A stretch of DNA of 64,000 nucleotides. Origin: Cellulomonas sp. ES6 (GTDB lineage Bacteria > Actinomycetota > Actinomycetes > Actinomycetales > Cellulomonadaceae). The notes beneath the pieces were generated by a model, which ran no database searches, was not told where the DNA came from, and saw only the letters and a list, made by a program, of their open reading frames with translations. Position numbers and translations under genes: made by a program. Of the stretch, positions 46,832 to 54,841 are shown piece by piece (within the stretch, counting starts at the first letter, position 1; every line of letters starts with the position of its first letter). The DNA lies in assembly GCF_030053835.1 (NCBI RefSeq), contig NZ_CP125655.1, positions 1,798,001 through 1,862,000 on the forward strand, given 5' to 3'.

Positions 46832-46928
46832 CCTGAGCAGTCCCAGGAACCGCACAGGTCCTGGTTCTGCGGCGCCGCAGGGGTGCACGCACCGAGCAGG
46901 CCCGCAGGGCCGTGGCAGGGGAGGTGAC

Positions 46929-47240
46929 ATGGCAGCAGAGGTCTCCGCAGCAGATGGCGCGCTCAAGCAGGGCGCCGACGCGGTCGCCCAGAGTCGTGGG
47001 GAGCTGCAGCGCGAGCTGAGCGCCCTCGAGGGCAAGCTGTCCGGGATCGGGTCGCACTGGCAGGGCCAGGGCGCCGTGGCGTTCACCGCGCTGATGGCGC
47101 GCTGGCGCGAGGACGCGAACAAGATCGTGTCCGCCCTCAACGAGTTCGAGGCCAACCTGCTCTCCTCGCAGTCGACGTACACCGCGTCCGACGAGGCCCA
47201 GCAGTCCACGTTCAGCCGCCTGCAGGGCCGGCTGGGCTGA
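46929..47240 (+). CDS. WXG100 protein with YxxxD signal (EsxB-like)
   Basis: 103 aa helical hairpin. W44-Q-G46 in GSHWQGQG is the turn motif, and Y84-T-A-S-D88 is the YxxxD type VII export signal near the C-terminus. In ESX systems the YxxxD-bearing partner is the one recognised by EccC. A GGGGAGGTG ribosome site precedes ATG 46929. It is 18 bp upstream of the second WXG100 gene, its probable heterodimer partner. Confidence 0.93.
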   Translation: MAAEVSAADGALKQGADAVAQSRGELQRELSALEGKLSGIGSHWQGQGAVAFTALMARWREDANKIVSALNEFEANLLSSQSTYTASDEAQQSTFSRLQGRLG

Positions 47241-47258
47241 CCCGGGAAGGACGAGACG

Positions 47259-47543
47259 ATGGCTGATCTCAAGGTCAACTTCGGCGGTCTGTCGACCGCC
47301 GCCGCGGACATCCAGACCTCCGCGGGCAACATCGAGTCCCGCCTGGCGGACCTCGACCGGTCGCTCCAGCCCCTCAAGGCCAACTGGTCCGGTGAGGCGT
47401 CCACCGCCTACACCGCCGCCAAGGCCAAGTGGGAGGCCGCGCTCACCGACATGAAGGCGCTCCTCGCCGACGTCGGCCGTGCGGTGTCCACCTCCGGGGA
47501 GGACTACCAGTCCACCGAGCGGGCCAACGCCGCCCGCTGGTGA
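47259..47543 (+). CDS. WXG100 protein (EsxA-like partner)
   Basis: 94 aa. W43-S-G45 in KANWSGEAS marks the helix-turn-helix; the C-terminus has Y83-Q-S-T-E87, a YxxxE variant of the export signal. Expected to form a heterodimer with the product of 46929 and to be the main secreted substrate. AGGACGAG ribosome site before ATG 47259. Confidence 0.93.
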   Translation: MADLKVNFGGLSTAAADIQTSAGNIESRLADLDRSLQPLKANWSGEASTAYTAAKAKWEAALTDMKALLADVGRAVSTSGEDYQSTERANAARW

Positions 47544-47685
47544 ACACCCGGCGCCGCGCACCGCGCGACGCCACCCAGCACGACCCGCGCGGTCGCGTCC
47601 GCCGTCCCACCGACGGCCGGGCGCGACCGCGCGGAGCACGGGCGCCGCGGGGGCGGCGCACCGAGACTTCACGCGGAGGACGGAC

Positions 47686-48084
47686 GTGGCAGGGGACGTC
47701 GAGGTCAGGACGCAGGTCCTGGAGGCCCGACTGCGGCAGCTCGTGAGGCTGTTCGACGACACGGACCAGCTCAAGACCCGCATCCAGACGCTGCGGTACA
47801 ACCAGAGCGGCGGCGTGTGGCCGGAGATCCCGAGCGTCCAGGCGTTCGCGGCCCGGTACCGCGAGGCGCTGCAGTCCGTGGAGAACCGGCTCGAGGTGAT
47901 CCGCACGACCATCGACGCCTGCCGTCAGGCACTGGCGGACAGCGGCCTCTCCCTCGAGCAGCAGGACGCCGCCATCCAGGAGCAGTTCCGCCTGCTCGCC
48001 GAGCGCCTGGAGGCGACGCCGGTCCCCGAGGCGCTCGTCGCGGGTGCCGTCGCCGCCGGTCGGCTCGGCCGGTCCGCGTTCTGA
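47686..48084 (+). CDS. Hypothetical helical protein of T7SS locus
   Basis: 132 aa from GTG 47686, after GGAGGAC. Predicted nearly all alpha-helical with Gln/Arg/Glu-rich heptads (RTQVLEARLRQLVRLFDDTD; LEQQDAAIQEQFRLLAERLE). No W-x-G turn and no YxxxD end. No known family recognised. Its stop overlaps the following protease start (TGATG), so it may be a partner or substrate of that protease or a secretion chaperone; that is conjecture. Confidence 0.65.
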   Translation: MAGDVEVRTQVLEARLRQLVRLFDDTDQLKTRIQTLRYNQSGGVWPEIPSVQAFAARYREALQSVENRLEVIRTTIDACRQALADSGLSLEQQDAAIQEQFRLLAERLEATPVPEALVAGAVAAGRLGRSAF

Positions 48085-49409
48085 TGCGCCTCGCGCCGCG
48101 CCGCGCGGGCGCAGTGGTCGCCGCCGTCACACTGGTCGCCCTCGGGGGTTCCACCCCGGCGTCCGCCGCGGTGCCCGGGGTCGACGACGGCCGCTGGTAC
48201 TACGAGGCCACCAGCATGGCGGAGATCCACCAGCGGACGACCGGCGAGGGCATCACCGTCGCCCTGGTCGACGGGCGCGTGAACACCGAGGTCGCCGACC
48301 TCGTCGGCGCCGACATCCGCCCCCACGAACCGTCCTACTGCGCGGACGCGGCGGGCGGTGATCCGTATCCGGGCACGTCCACCGGACCTGACGCAGGGCA
48401 CGCGACGTCGATGGCGACCGTGCTCGTCGGCCGCGACGCCGGCCTCGACGGGCAGCCCGGCATCCCCGGTATCGCCCCCGGGATCACCCTGCGCACGTAC
48501 GCGTCGAACCTCGACGGCCTCCCGTGCCACACCCCACGAGGCGACCAGATCTCCTCGGACGACACCGTGCGCGACGCCATCGCCGACGGCGCGGACATCA
48601 TCTTCGTGCCCGGTACCCAGGAGATGTCCCAGGAGGTCGTCGCCGCGGCCCAACGAGCCGGCGTGATCGTCGTGGGTGCGGCCGGCAACGACGGCGGCGT
48701 GCTCACGGGCATGCCCGCCGTCTTCAACGGCGTCGTCTCCACCGGCACGCTGACCCCTGACCAGACGCTCGATCCTGGGAGCGTGGAGGGCCCGCGTCTC
48801 AGCGTCGTCGCCCCGGGGACCGGTTTCCGCGCCCTCGCGCCGACGTGGGACAGCTACGGCACGACGACCGGATCCTCGAACGCCGCGGCGTACACCGCGG
48901 GCGTCCTGGCTCTGCTGTGGTCGCTGTACCCGGACGCGACAGACGGGCAGATCCTCCAGGCGCTGATCCGCACCACGGACGGCGAGGTCAAGGACACGTG
49001 GACGCACGACCCCGCCTGGGGCTACGGCGTCGTCAACGCCCGGGTGCTGATGACCGTGGACCCGACCACACTCCCCGACGTCAACCCGTTCATCGTTGAC
49101 GACCCGAACGTCGTCCCCACGGCCGCCGAGATCCTGGGAACCGCGGAGGCGACCGCGCCTGCGACGGACGACCGGCCCAGCGCCACCGCCGCCCCCGGGG
49201 ACGTCGACGGCGACGCATCCGGCACCGGGCCCACTGAGGCGGCCACGACCGGCCCCGGGATCGGTGTCGTGCTCGGGGCGGCCGCCGGCGTGGTGGTGGT
49301 CGGTGTCGCCGTCGCGACCGTCCTCGCACGCCGCCGTCGGCATCCGGCGGTGGCCGCCTCCGACCACCACGACGCACCGCCGACCGACACGAGGGGGAAC
49401 CATGGGTGA
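48084..49409 (+). CDS. Second mycosin-like S8 serine protease, membrane-anchored
   Basis: 441 aa. A signal peptide (AGAVVAAVTLVALGGSTPASA), a subtilase domain with D63 in ALVDGRVN, H106 in DAGHATSMA, oxyanion N202 and S265 in TGSSNAAAY, then an Ala/Thr/Asp-rich stalk and a C-terminal membrane helix (IGVVLGAAAGVVVVGVAVATVL) with Arg tail. The motifs are more diverged than in the mycP copy (GSSN for GTSM, D-G for D-T/S-G) but the triad is complete. It lies inside the substrate operon, overlapping both neighbours. Confidence 0.85.
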   Translation: MRLAPRRAGAVVAAVTLVALGGSTPASAAVPGVDDGRWYYEATSMAEIHQRTTGEGITVALVDGRVNTEVADLVGADIRPHEPSYCADAAGGDPYPGTSTGPDAGHATSMATVLVGRDAGLDGQPGIPGIAPGITLRTYASNLDGLPCHTPRGDQISSDDTVRDAIADGADIIFVPGTQEMSQEVVAAAQRAGVIVVGAAGNDGGVLTGMPAVFNGVVSTGTLTPDQTLDPGSVEGPRLSVVAPGTGFRALAPTWDSYGTTTGSSNAAAYTAGVLALLWSLYPDATDGQILQALIRTTDGEVKDTWTHDPAWGYGVVNARVLMTVDPTTLPDVNPFIVDDPNVVPTAAEILGTAEATAPATDDRPSATAAPGDVDGDASGTGPTEAATTGPGIGVVLGAAAGVVVVGVAVATVLARRRRHPAVAASDHHDAPPTDTRGNHG

Positions 49410-50886
49410 GCGCGCAGAGCAGCTCGGACGGGCACGGGAGGCCGACCTCGGCGTGATGGACACGTCCGTGCGGCAGCTCTCGGCCTATTCGTCGGACATC
49501 GAGCCCACGGTCGACACGCTCCGGGCCGTCGGGAGCGACACCGGCATCGAGGGCGCGAGCTCCGACGCCGCGGCCGACCGGTTCGTGGGGCTCGCGCGCG
49601 AGGTCGCCGCCGTCGCCGACTACCTGTCGACCCTCGCCGATGCCGGCGCCCGCGCCACCCAAGCGATCGTCGCGGCGAAGGCGGCGTACGCCAACCTCCC
49701 CGATGGCGAGCTCACGTTCGCGGAGCGCGCCAGCCTGACCGCTGCCGGGACCGTCGCCCTGCCGGGTATCGGCACCGTGACGGGCATCGCCGCCGGTGAG
49801 ATCCTCTCCCGGCAGCGCGAGCAGGCACGTGAGGCCCGGGCGGCCGCAGCCTTGCGGGAGCTGGACGCGTCGATGGCTGCCATCAGTGTCGACCCACCGG
49901 CGCACGACCGGTTGAGCGACTTCACTCCCGGCACCGGCACCACCGACCCGAGCGGTCCGACGGGCAGCACCGGCGGTCGCAGCGTGCCCGACGGCTGGAC
50001 CGGTACGAGCGGGAGCGGCGGCCGCACCGTGGGCACCCCGACCCCGACGCCGGGCGGGGGCACCGTGGACATCGGGTGGACTCCGGGCGGCGGCTCGGGC
50101 AGCGGGACCGGTGGCAGCGGGTCCGGGACCGGCGGATCCGGCTCCGGCGGCGGGTCGGTCGGACCGGGCTGGCAGCCTGGCGGCGGATCCGGGTCCGGGT
50201 CCGGGACCGGCGGCAGCGGGTCCGGCGGCGGGTCCGGGACCGGCGGCGGCTACGTGCCCGGCACGGGCGACGGCAGCTCGTCCGACGGTCTCGTCGGCGG
50301 GACGGTGCCCGGCTCGGGCAGCGGGGCCGGCGGCGCCCACCTCGGCGGCCCCGGCGGCTCGGCGGGCGGCTCCGGCGCGAGCGGCCTGTCCGGCCTCGGC
50401 GCGGGTGGCCTCGCCGGCGGCCTGACGGTCGGTGGCGCCGCGCTCGGCGGTGCCGGGCTCAGCCGGCTCGCCGGAGGCGGCGGGGTCGGCGTCGGGGGTG
50501 TCGGTGGTGTCGGTGGCGCCGGCGGGTCGGGTGCCGGCATCCCCCTGGGGACGGTCGGCGCGGGCTCGTCGGGGTCGGGTCTGTCCGGCTCGACGTCCGC
50601 CCTCGTGCAGGGCTCGCAGGCCGGCGCGACGGGTGCCGGTGCGTCCGGCGCCCGGAGCGGCGGCATGATGGGCGCCCCGATGGGTGGCGGTGCCGGCGCT
50701 GGCTCGTCCAAGGGGTCGAAGCGTCGCACGTCCGACGGCCTGCTGGCCCCCGACATCGACGTCGAGGACGGCGCGGAGCGTCCCGACCTCGGTCTCGCGG
50801 CAGGCGCGGGGGGCCGCGACTCCCTGCGCACCACCCCGGTCGAGGAGCGCCCGTCCGCGGGCGACGTCGACCCCGACGAGTGGTGA
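49402..50886 (+). CDS. Gly-rich T7SS substrate-like protein
   Basis: 494 aa. The first 170 residues are helical (READLGVMDTSVRQLSAYSS and AREVAAVADYLSTLADAG), resembling WXG100/PPE-type substrate domains without a clear W-x-G, and contain a hydrophobic segment (AAGTVALPGIGTVTGIAAGE). A 260-residue Gly/Ser/Thr region follows, and the C-terminus is SLRTTPVEERPSAGDVDPDEW. That composition recalls PPE or other large T7SS substrates. It overlaps the upstream protease gene by 8 nt. Export is inferred from context. Confidence 0.65.
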   Translation: MGERAEQLGRAREADLGVMDTSVRQLSAYSSDIEPTVDTLRAVGSDTGIEGASSDAAADRFVGLAREVAAVADYLSTLADAGARATQAIVAAKAAYANLPDGELTFAERASLTAAGTVALPGIGTVTGIAAGEILSRQREQAREARAAAALRELDASMAAISVDPPAHDRLSDFTPGTGTTDPSGPTGSTGGRSVPDGWTGTSGSGGRTVGTPTPTPGGGTVDIGWTPGGGSGSGTGGSGSGTGGSGSGGGSVGPGWQPGGGSGSGSGTGGSGSGGGSGTGGGYVPGTGDGSSSDGLVGGTVPGSGSGAGGAHLGGPGGSAGGSGASGLSGLGAGGLAGGLTVGGAALGGAGLSRLAGGGGVGVGGVGGVGGAGGSGAGIPLGTVGAGSSGSGLSGSTSALVQGSQAGATGAGASGARSGGMMGAPMGGGAGAGSSKGSKRRTSDGLLAPDIDVEDGAERPDLGLAAGAGGRDSLRTTPVEERPSAGDVDPDEW

Positions 50887-50899
50887 GGGTCCGACCGAC

Positions 50900-51643
50900 G
50901 TGAGTGACGACGCCGAGCCGCTCGCCGACATCCGGGACGATCTGGACCGGCGCGCGCAGGTCTACGAGCGCGCCGCCGGCGCTGGGCCCCCGGTCGCAGG
51001 CTCGGACGAGACCGGACAGCTGAGCGTGCTCCTCGGCGCGGACGGTCGAGTCCACCGGGTGAGGTTGACCAGCACCTGGCGCAACGTCCTGGCACCAGCC
51101 GATCTCGGCCCTGCCCTGGTCAGCGCGGTGGCCTCGGCCGCCACCGCACGGCTCCGCTCCTGGGCGGAGCAGGTCGCCGACGACGACTCGACGCCGGTGA
51201 CACGACCGGCTCCGCCCAGGAGCACCAGTCTCGCCGCCGACCTGGCCGACGTCGTGAGCGCACGCGGTGATCGCGTGGACGCCCGGCACGCGATGCGGTC
51301 GCTCGCGGAGATGCTCCGGGAGATCAACGCCGAGCTCGACACGGCGCTCGAGCAGGTCCAGCAGCGTGCGGCGCGCGAGCACGCGGGCCGGAGCACGGAT
51401 GGTCACGTGCGCGCCTGGGCGGACGGTTCGGGGTCCCCGGTCCGGGTGGAGGTCGACGAGGGCTGGGCCGCGCGCGCCCACGGCACGAACATCTCGCGGG
51501 AGATGACGCAGGCGGTGCACGCCGCCGCCGCAGCGGCCGCCGCGGCGGCACCGGCCTCGGTGCTCGACGGCACCGCGCTCGGGGCGATCGCGGCCGACGT
51601 CGCCGACGCGCGGGGCCTCGCGACCCGCCTCGGTGTGCTGTGA
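50900..51643 (+). CDS. YbaB/EbfC-like protein of T7SS locus
   Basis: 247 aa from GTG 50900. Two regions share the YbaB pattern of a beta strand with G-x-V then charged residues, W/x, and a long Ala-rich helix: LSVLLGADGRVHRVRLTSTW with ALVSAVASAATARLRSW, and VRAWADGSGSPVRVEVDEGW with EMTQAVHAAAAAAAAA. YbaB-like proteins recur in actinobacterial ESX-like loci; their role there is unknown. Follows the Gly-rich substrate by 13 bp. Confidence 0.6.
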   Translation: MSDDAEPLADIRDDLDRRAQVYERAAGAGPPVAGSDETGQLSVLLGADGRVHRVRLTSTWRNVLAPADLGPALVSAVASAATARLRSWAEQVADDDSTPVTRPAPPRSTSLAADLADVVSARGDRVDARHAMRSLAEMLREINAELDTALEQVQQRAAREHAGRSTDGHVRAWADGSGSPVRVEVDEGWAARAHGTNISREMTQAVHAAAAAAAAAAPASVLDGTALGAIAADVADARGLATRLGVL

Positions 51644-51659
51644 CGGCGGGAGGACGACG

Positions 51660-51971
51660 ATGAACGTCACCGCCGCGCTGGACGCACTGACCGCCGACGC
51701 GGCGCTCTGGGACGAGACCGCGGACGGGCTCGAGGACGCCAGGACTCGCGTCATCGGCCTCCACGTGCGCCCCCGGGCCTTCTCGTTCGCCGCGCTCGGC
51801 GTGGCGGACACCTACGAGTCCCTCCGGGCCCAGGTCGAGCGCCTGCTCCAGGAGCGTGAGGCCGCGAGCGGCGGTGCTGCCACCGCCCTGCGACGGGTGC
51901 GCGCGACGTACGAGGGCGCCGACCAGGACGCTCGCGACAGGATCGCCGGTCTCTGGACCTGGGACCACTGA
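51660..51971 (+). CDS. EspC-size T7SS target with YxxxD signal
   Basis: 103 aa. Helical, with Y84-E-G-A-D88 near the C-terminus, which fits the YxxxD export signal at the same position as in the first WXG100 protein. It has no W-x-G turn. Comparable small proteins (EspC family) are co-exported in mycobacteria. GGGAGGACGACG before ATG 51660. The next gene starts 11 bp later. Confidence 0.65.
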   Translation: MNVTAALDALTADAALWDETADGLEDARTRVIGLHVRPRAFSFAALGVADTYESLRAQVERLLQEREAASGGAATALRRVRATYEGADQDARDRIAGLWTWDH

Positions 51972-51982
51972 GAGGAACTGGG

Positions 51983-52684
51983 ATGGACGAGGTGGTCGCC
52001 GAGATCACGGAGCTGCTCGAGCGGCTCGACCGCAAGGTCGCCGAGCTGGCTGCGGCCGTGAGCTCCGCGTTGCGTGGGGTGCCGGACCTCCTCACGTGGG
52101 TCGTCGAGCGCGTCGAGGACGGCTGGGACGAGTTCATGCGCCGGTTCCGCGAGGTGATGCTGTGGATCGGGGACAAGCTGCTGTACGCCGGGGACCCCGG
52201 GGAGCTCACCGAGACGCGCGACGCCTGGCACGCGGAGGTCGCCGCGGTGACGTCCGCCCTGGCCGAGAGGCTGGACGCCGGCGACCTGCGCACCGACGAC
52301 GCGTGGGACGGTGCGGCCGCCGAGCAGTACCGCCAGAAGGTGCCCGAGCAGCAGGCGGCCATCCGGGCCATCCGTGACGAGTTCACGGCCGGCATCACCG
52401 CGGCCCTCGACCAGGTGCGCGACGGGATCGTCGTGTTCTGGTGCGGTGCAGGGGCAGCGCTCGCCGCTCTGGTGGCGGGCATCATCGGCGCGATCACCGC
52501 CACGGGGACGATCGTGGGCCTTCCGGCAGCCCCGGTCCTCGCTGCGGCCGCCGTGCTCACCGCGCTCGCCTCGCTCGGCGGGACGCTCGCCGTCCTCACG
52601 TCCCAAGCATCGTCCGCCGAGAGCACGCTCAACGGGGTCGGGTCCTCGGGCCTGACCGCCTGGCCGTCCTTCGCGCTGTCATGA
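51983..52684 (+). CDS. WXG-motif protein with C-terminal hydrophobic hairpin
   Basis: 233 aa. Helical N-terminus (about 1-75), W108-D-G110 in DDAWDGAAAEQYRQ, helical region to 147, then two long hydrophobic segments (about 148-172 and 176-206) separated by a short Gly turn, and a short Ser-rich end. WXG plus a hydrophobic hairpin is the architecture expected for a T7SS-linked membrane-inserting protein. Its stop overlaps the next gene's start (ATGA). No other domain is recognised. Confidence 0.7.
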   Translation: MDEVVAEITELLERLDRKVAELAAAVSSALRGVPDLLTWVVERVEDGWDEFMRRFREVMLWIGDKLLYAGDPGELTETRDAWHAEVAAVTSALAERLDAGDLRTDDAWDGAAAEQYRQKVPEQQAAIRAIRDEFTAGITAALDQVRDGIVVFWCGAGAALAALVAGIIGAITATGTIVGLPAAPVLAAAAVLTALASLGGTLAVLTSQASSAESTLNGVGSSGLTAWPSFALS

Positions 52685-53139
52685 GCACGGCACCAGTCCT
52701 CAAGACACCCGAGAGAGCCCGCCGCAATGCCCTGACCTGCGCACTGGGGTCGCTTGTCACCGCACCTCTGGCGCTCGGGATAGGCGTGCTGACCGCGGTG
52801 TACGGCACCGAACCAGACCTCCGCCTCGCGGCGTGGGCGGCAGGGCTCACCGGGGTCCTGCTCGTGACCTCCGTCTGCGGCTTCGCCGTGGTCGCGGGGC
52901 GCGCGCCGGTCGCGACCTCCTTCGTCCTGGTCTGCCTGACACCGTTGCTCGCGCTCGGTGGCCTGGTGTACGGCGTCGCGCGGGCGGCGGGCGGTGCCGG
53001 CTCGCTCCTGCTGTCGGTCACCACACCCGTCATCATCGGTCTCTGCGTCGCGCAGGTGACGGTCCTGGTCCACCAGGCGGCGCGCACGATGGCGCTCTCA
53101 CCCGCGGCCGGGTCAGGCGGAGCACGCCCGCCTCGCTGA
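52681..53139 (+). CDS. Small four-helix membrane protein of T7SS locus
   Basis: 152 aa. Four hydrophobic segments (LGSLVTAPLALGIGVLTAVY, AGLTGVLLVTSVCGFAVVAG, SFVLVCLTPLLALGGLVYGVA and LLLSVTTPVIIGLCVAQVTVL). No family recognised. ATGA overlap with the hydrophobic WXG gene suggests the two act together, for instance as effector and immunity or pore partner; this is a guess. Last gene of the plus-strand operon from 46929. Confidence 0.65.
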   Translation: MSTAPVLKTPERARRNALTCALGSLVTAPLALGIGVLTAVYGTEPDLRLAAWAAGLTGVLLVTSVCGFAVVAGRAPVATSFVLVCLTPLLALGGLVYGVARAAGGAGSLLLSVTTPVIIGLCVAQVTVLVHQAARTMALSPAAGSGGARPPR

Positions 53140-53217
53140 GCGGACGCGCGAACTCGCTGCGGGACGGGGCTCGAGCTCTCGGAACGCTGAGCCTCGGGCT
53201 CACCGAGCCCGAGGAGC

Positions 53218-54720
53218 TCAGCCGCGCGGCTCCGGGGCGTCGATCCGGACGCCCCGGTCACCGACCTGGATCGTCGAGCCCGACGGGACCGGCACGCGCT
53301 GGTCCGTCGGGACCGGCACCACGCGGCCGCTCGGCAGGCGCAGGGTCGTGCCGTTGCCCGATCCCGCGTCGGACACCCAGAACGTCCCCGCCTCGATGCC
53401 GAACCGCGCGTGCGTGCGGGAGACGCTCCGCTCGGGGTCCTCGACGACGATCACGTGGTCGCAGCGCTCACCCGGGGTGGGACGCGGCGCGCGTCCGATG
53501 AGACCCGGACCGGTCACGGACATGACCTGGCCCGTGTCGAGGGTGACGAGGAACGGCGCCGGCTGCGCCCGGTCGGCGACGCGGGGCGCGGCCGCGGGCA
53601 GGGGCTCCACCGGGGCGGGGCCGGGGACGACGGGGCGGATGCCGGCCGAGGACGGCGCCTGCGAGGCGGACGCGGCGGCGGGCGGCGTGCCCGCGGCCGA
53701 GGAGGCGCGCTCCGCGGCGGCTCGGGCCGCACGACGGCCGAGGGGCGCGGCCGGCTCGGTGGGCGTCCCGGCAGGGCCCGCACCCGTGCCGACGGCACCC
53801 TGAGTCGGCGGCACCGCGGCCGGCACCGCGGCCGGCGGCGCGGACGCGGCGGCACCGAGGAGCCCGCCGGGCGCAGCACCGGCGCCCCCGGACGCGACGA
53901 CCTGCCCGGCCGGCGCAGCCGTGGGCCCGGGGACGCCGCCGGTGTGGGCGACCGGGCTGGGCGACGCGGCCGCGGGCGCTGTCCCCCACGCCCCCGGTGC
54001 TCCGACCTGCAGCCCGGACGCGACCGGCGCAACGGCCCCACCACGGCCTTCCACGACGGCGGCCCCGGTGTGGTCGCGCTCCGCCGTGTCCGACGCGGTC
54101 CCGGCGGCGCGCTCGTGCGCCCGGACGTCCACGACGACCGCCCGGCCGACGCGGTCGTGCCACCCCTGCGCGCGTCCGGTGCGGTCGAACGCGCCGGAGG
54201 CGACGACGACCCACTGCCCGAGCCCCGCGACGGCGTGGCCGGCGGTCAGCACCAGACCGCGCAGGAACGCGCGGGCCGGCCCGACGGAGTACGGGGTCTC
54301 CTCGCGGGCCGTGCGCAGCCCGAGCGCGGTGTTGCCGAGCGTGCGCCCCGTGTGCGCCTCCCAGACGACGAGGCCGACGGCCAGCTCGACGACCACGAGG
54401 CCGGCCAGCAGCCACGAGCCGGTCCACGCGAGCAGCCCGCCGGCGACGGCGCCGACAGCGACCGCGTCGACGGCGTAGGCCAGGACCCGGCGCACGGGTG
54501 CGGCGGGCGTCGCGGCCCCGAAGGCGGGGTGCAGCACGGCGGGACGCGGTTCGCGCGCGGCGGCGGTCGACCGGGAGCGGCCCTGGGCGCCCTCGACGAG
54601 CGTGACGGTCGCGTCGGGCTGCGCGGGCGCCCCGCACGCGGTGCAGAACCGCGCCCCGGGCTGCAGCGGCCGACGACAGCTCGCGCACACGGCGAGGGTG
54701 GCGACCGGTACGGCGCTCAT
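53218..54720 (-). CDS. Zinc-ribbon/RDD/FHA protein of T7SS locus (copy 1)
   Basis: 500 aa. Order: zinc ribbon CASCRRPLQPGARFCTACG (residues about 10-30), RDD membrane domain with three helices (RRVLAYAVDAVAVGAVAGGL ... GWHDRVGRAVVVDV), a Pro/Ala-rich linker, and an FHA domain at the C-terminus with GLIGRAPRPTPGE, SRTHARF and SGNGT (phosphothreonine-binding Arg and Ser). FHA domains of this type read Ser/Thr-kinase signals, so it may link ESX activity to phosphorylation. Start ATG 54720. Confidence 0.88.
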   Translation of the reverse strand: MSAVPVATLAVCASCRRPLQPGARFCTACGAPAQPDATVTLVEGAQGRSRSTAAAREPRPAVLHPAFGAATPAAPVRRVLAYAVDAVAVGAVAGGLLAWTGSWLLAGLVVVELAVGLVVWEAHTGRTLGNTALGLRTAREETPYSVGPARAFLRGLVLTAGHAVAGLGQWVVVASGAFDRTGRAQGWHDRVGRAVVVDVRAHERAAGTASDTAERDHTGAAVVEGRGGAVAPVASGLQVGAPGAWGTAPAAASPSPVAHTGGVPGPTAAPAGQVVASGGAGAAPGGLLGAAASAPPAAVPAAVPPTQGAVGTGAGPAGTPTEPAAPLGRRAARAAAERASSAAGTPPAAASASQAPSSAGIRPVVPGPAPVEPLPAAAPRVADRAQPAPFLVTLDTGQVMSVTGPGLIGRAPRPTPGERCDHVIVVEDPERSVSRTHARFGIEAGTFWVSDAGSGNGTTLRLPSGRVVPVPTDQRVPVPSGSTIQVGDRGVRIDAPEPRG

Positions 54721-54841
54721 CGTCTGCTCCACGTCCCGCCCCCTGTCGCCGTCGTCCTCGTCCCCCACGTCCACGTCCCCCTCGACCGCCTCACCGGGCC
54801 GTCCCGACGGGCCGTGGCGCACCCGGCGCCCGCCGCGCGCC

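Larger units (their letters stand above)
46538..46928. other. Divergent 391-bp promoter region of the T7SS locus
   Basis: Separates the eccD-eccB-mycP operon from the WXG100 operon. It holds a minus-strand -10 box (46573-46578) and a plus-strand promoter-like pair (46803-46831); the roughly 95 nt before the first WXG100 start would be an untranslated leader. I see no gene in it. Confidence 0.6.
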
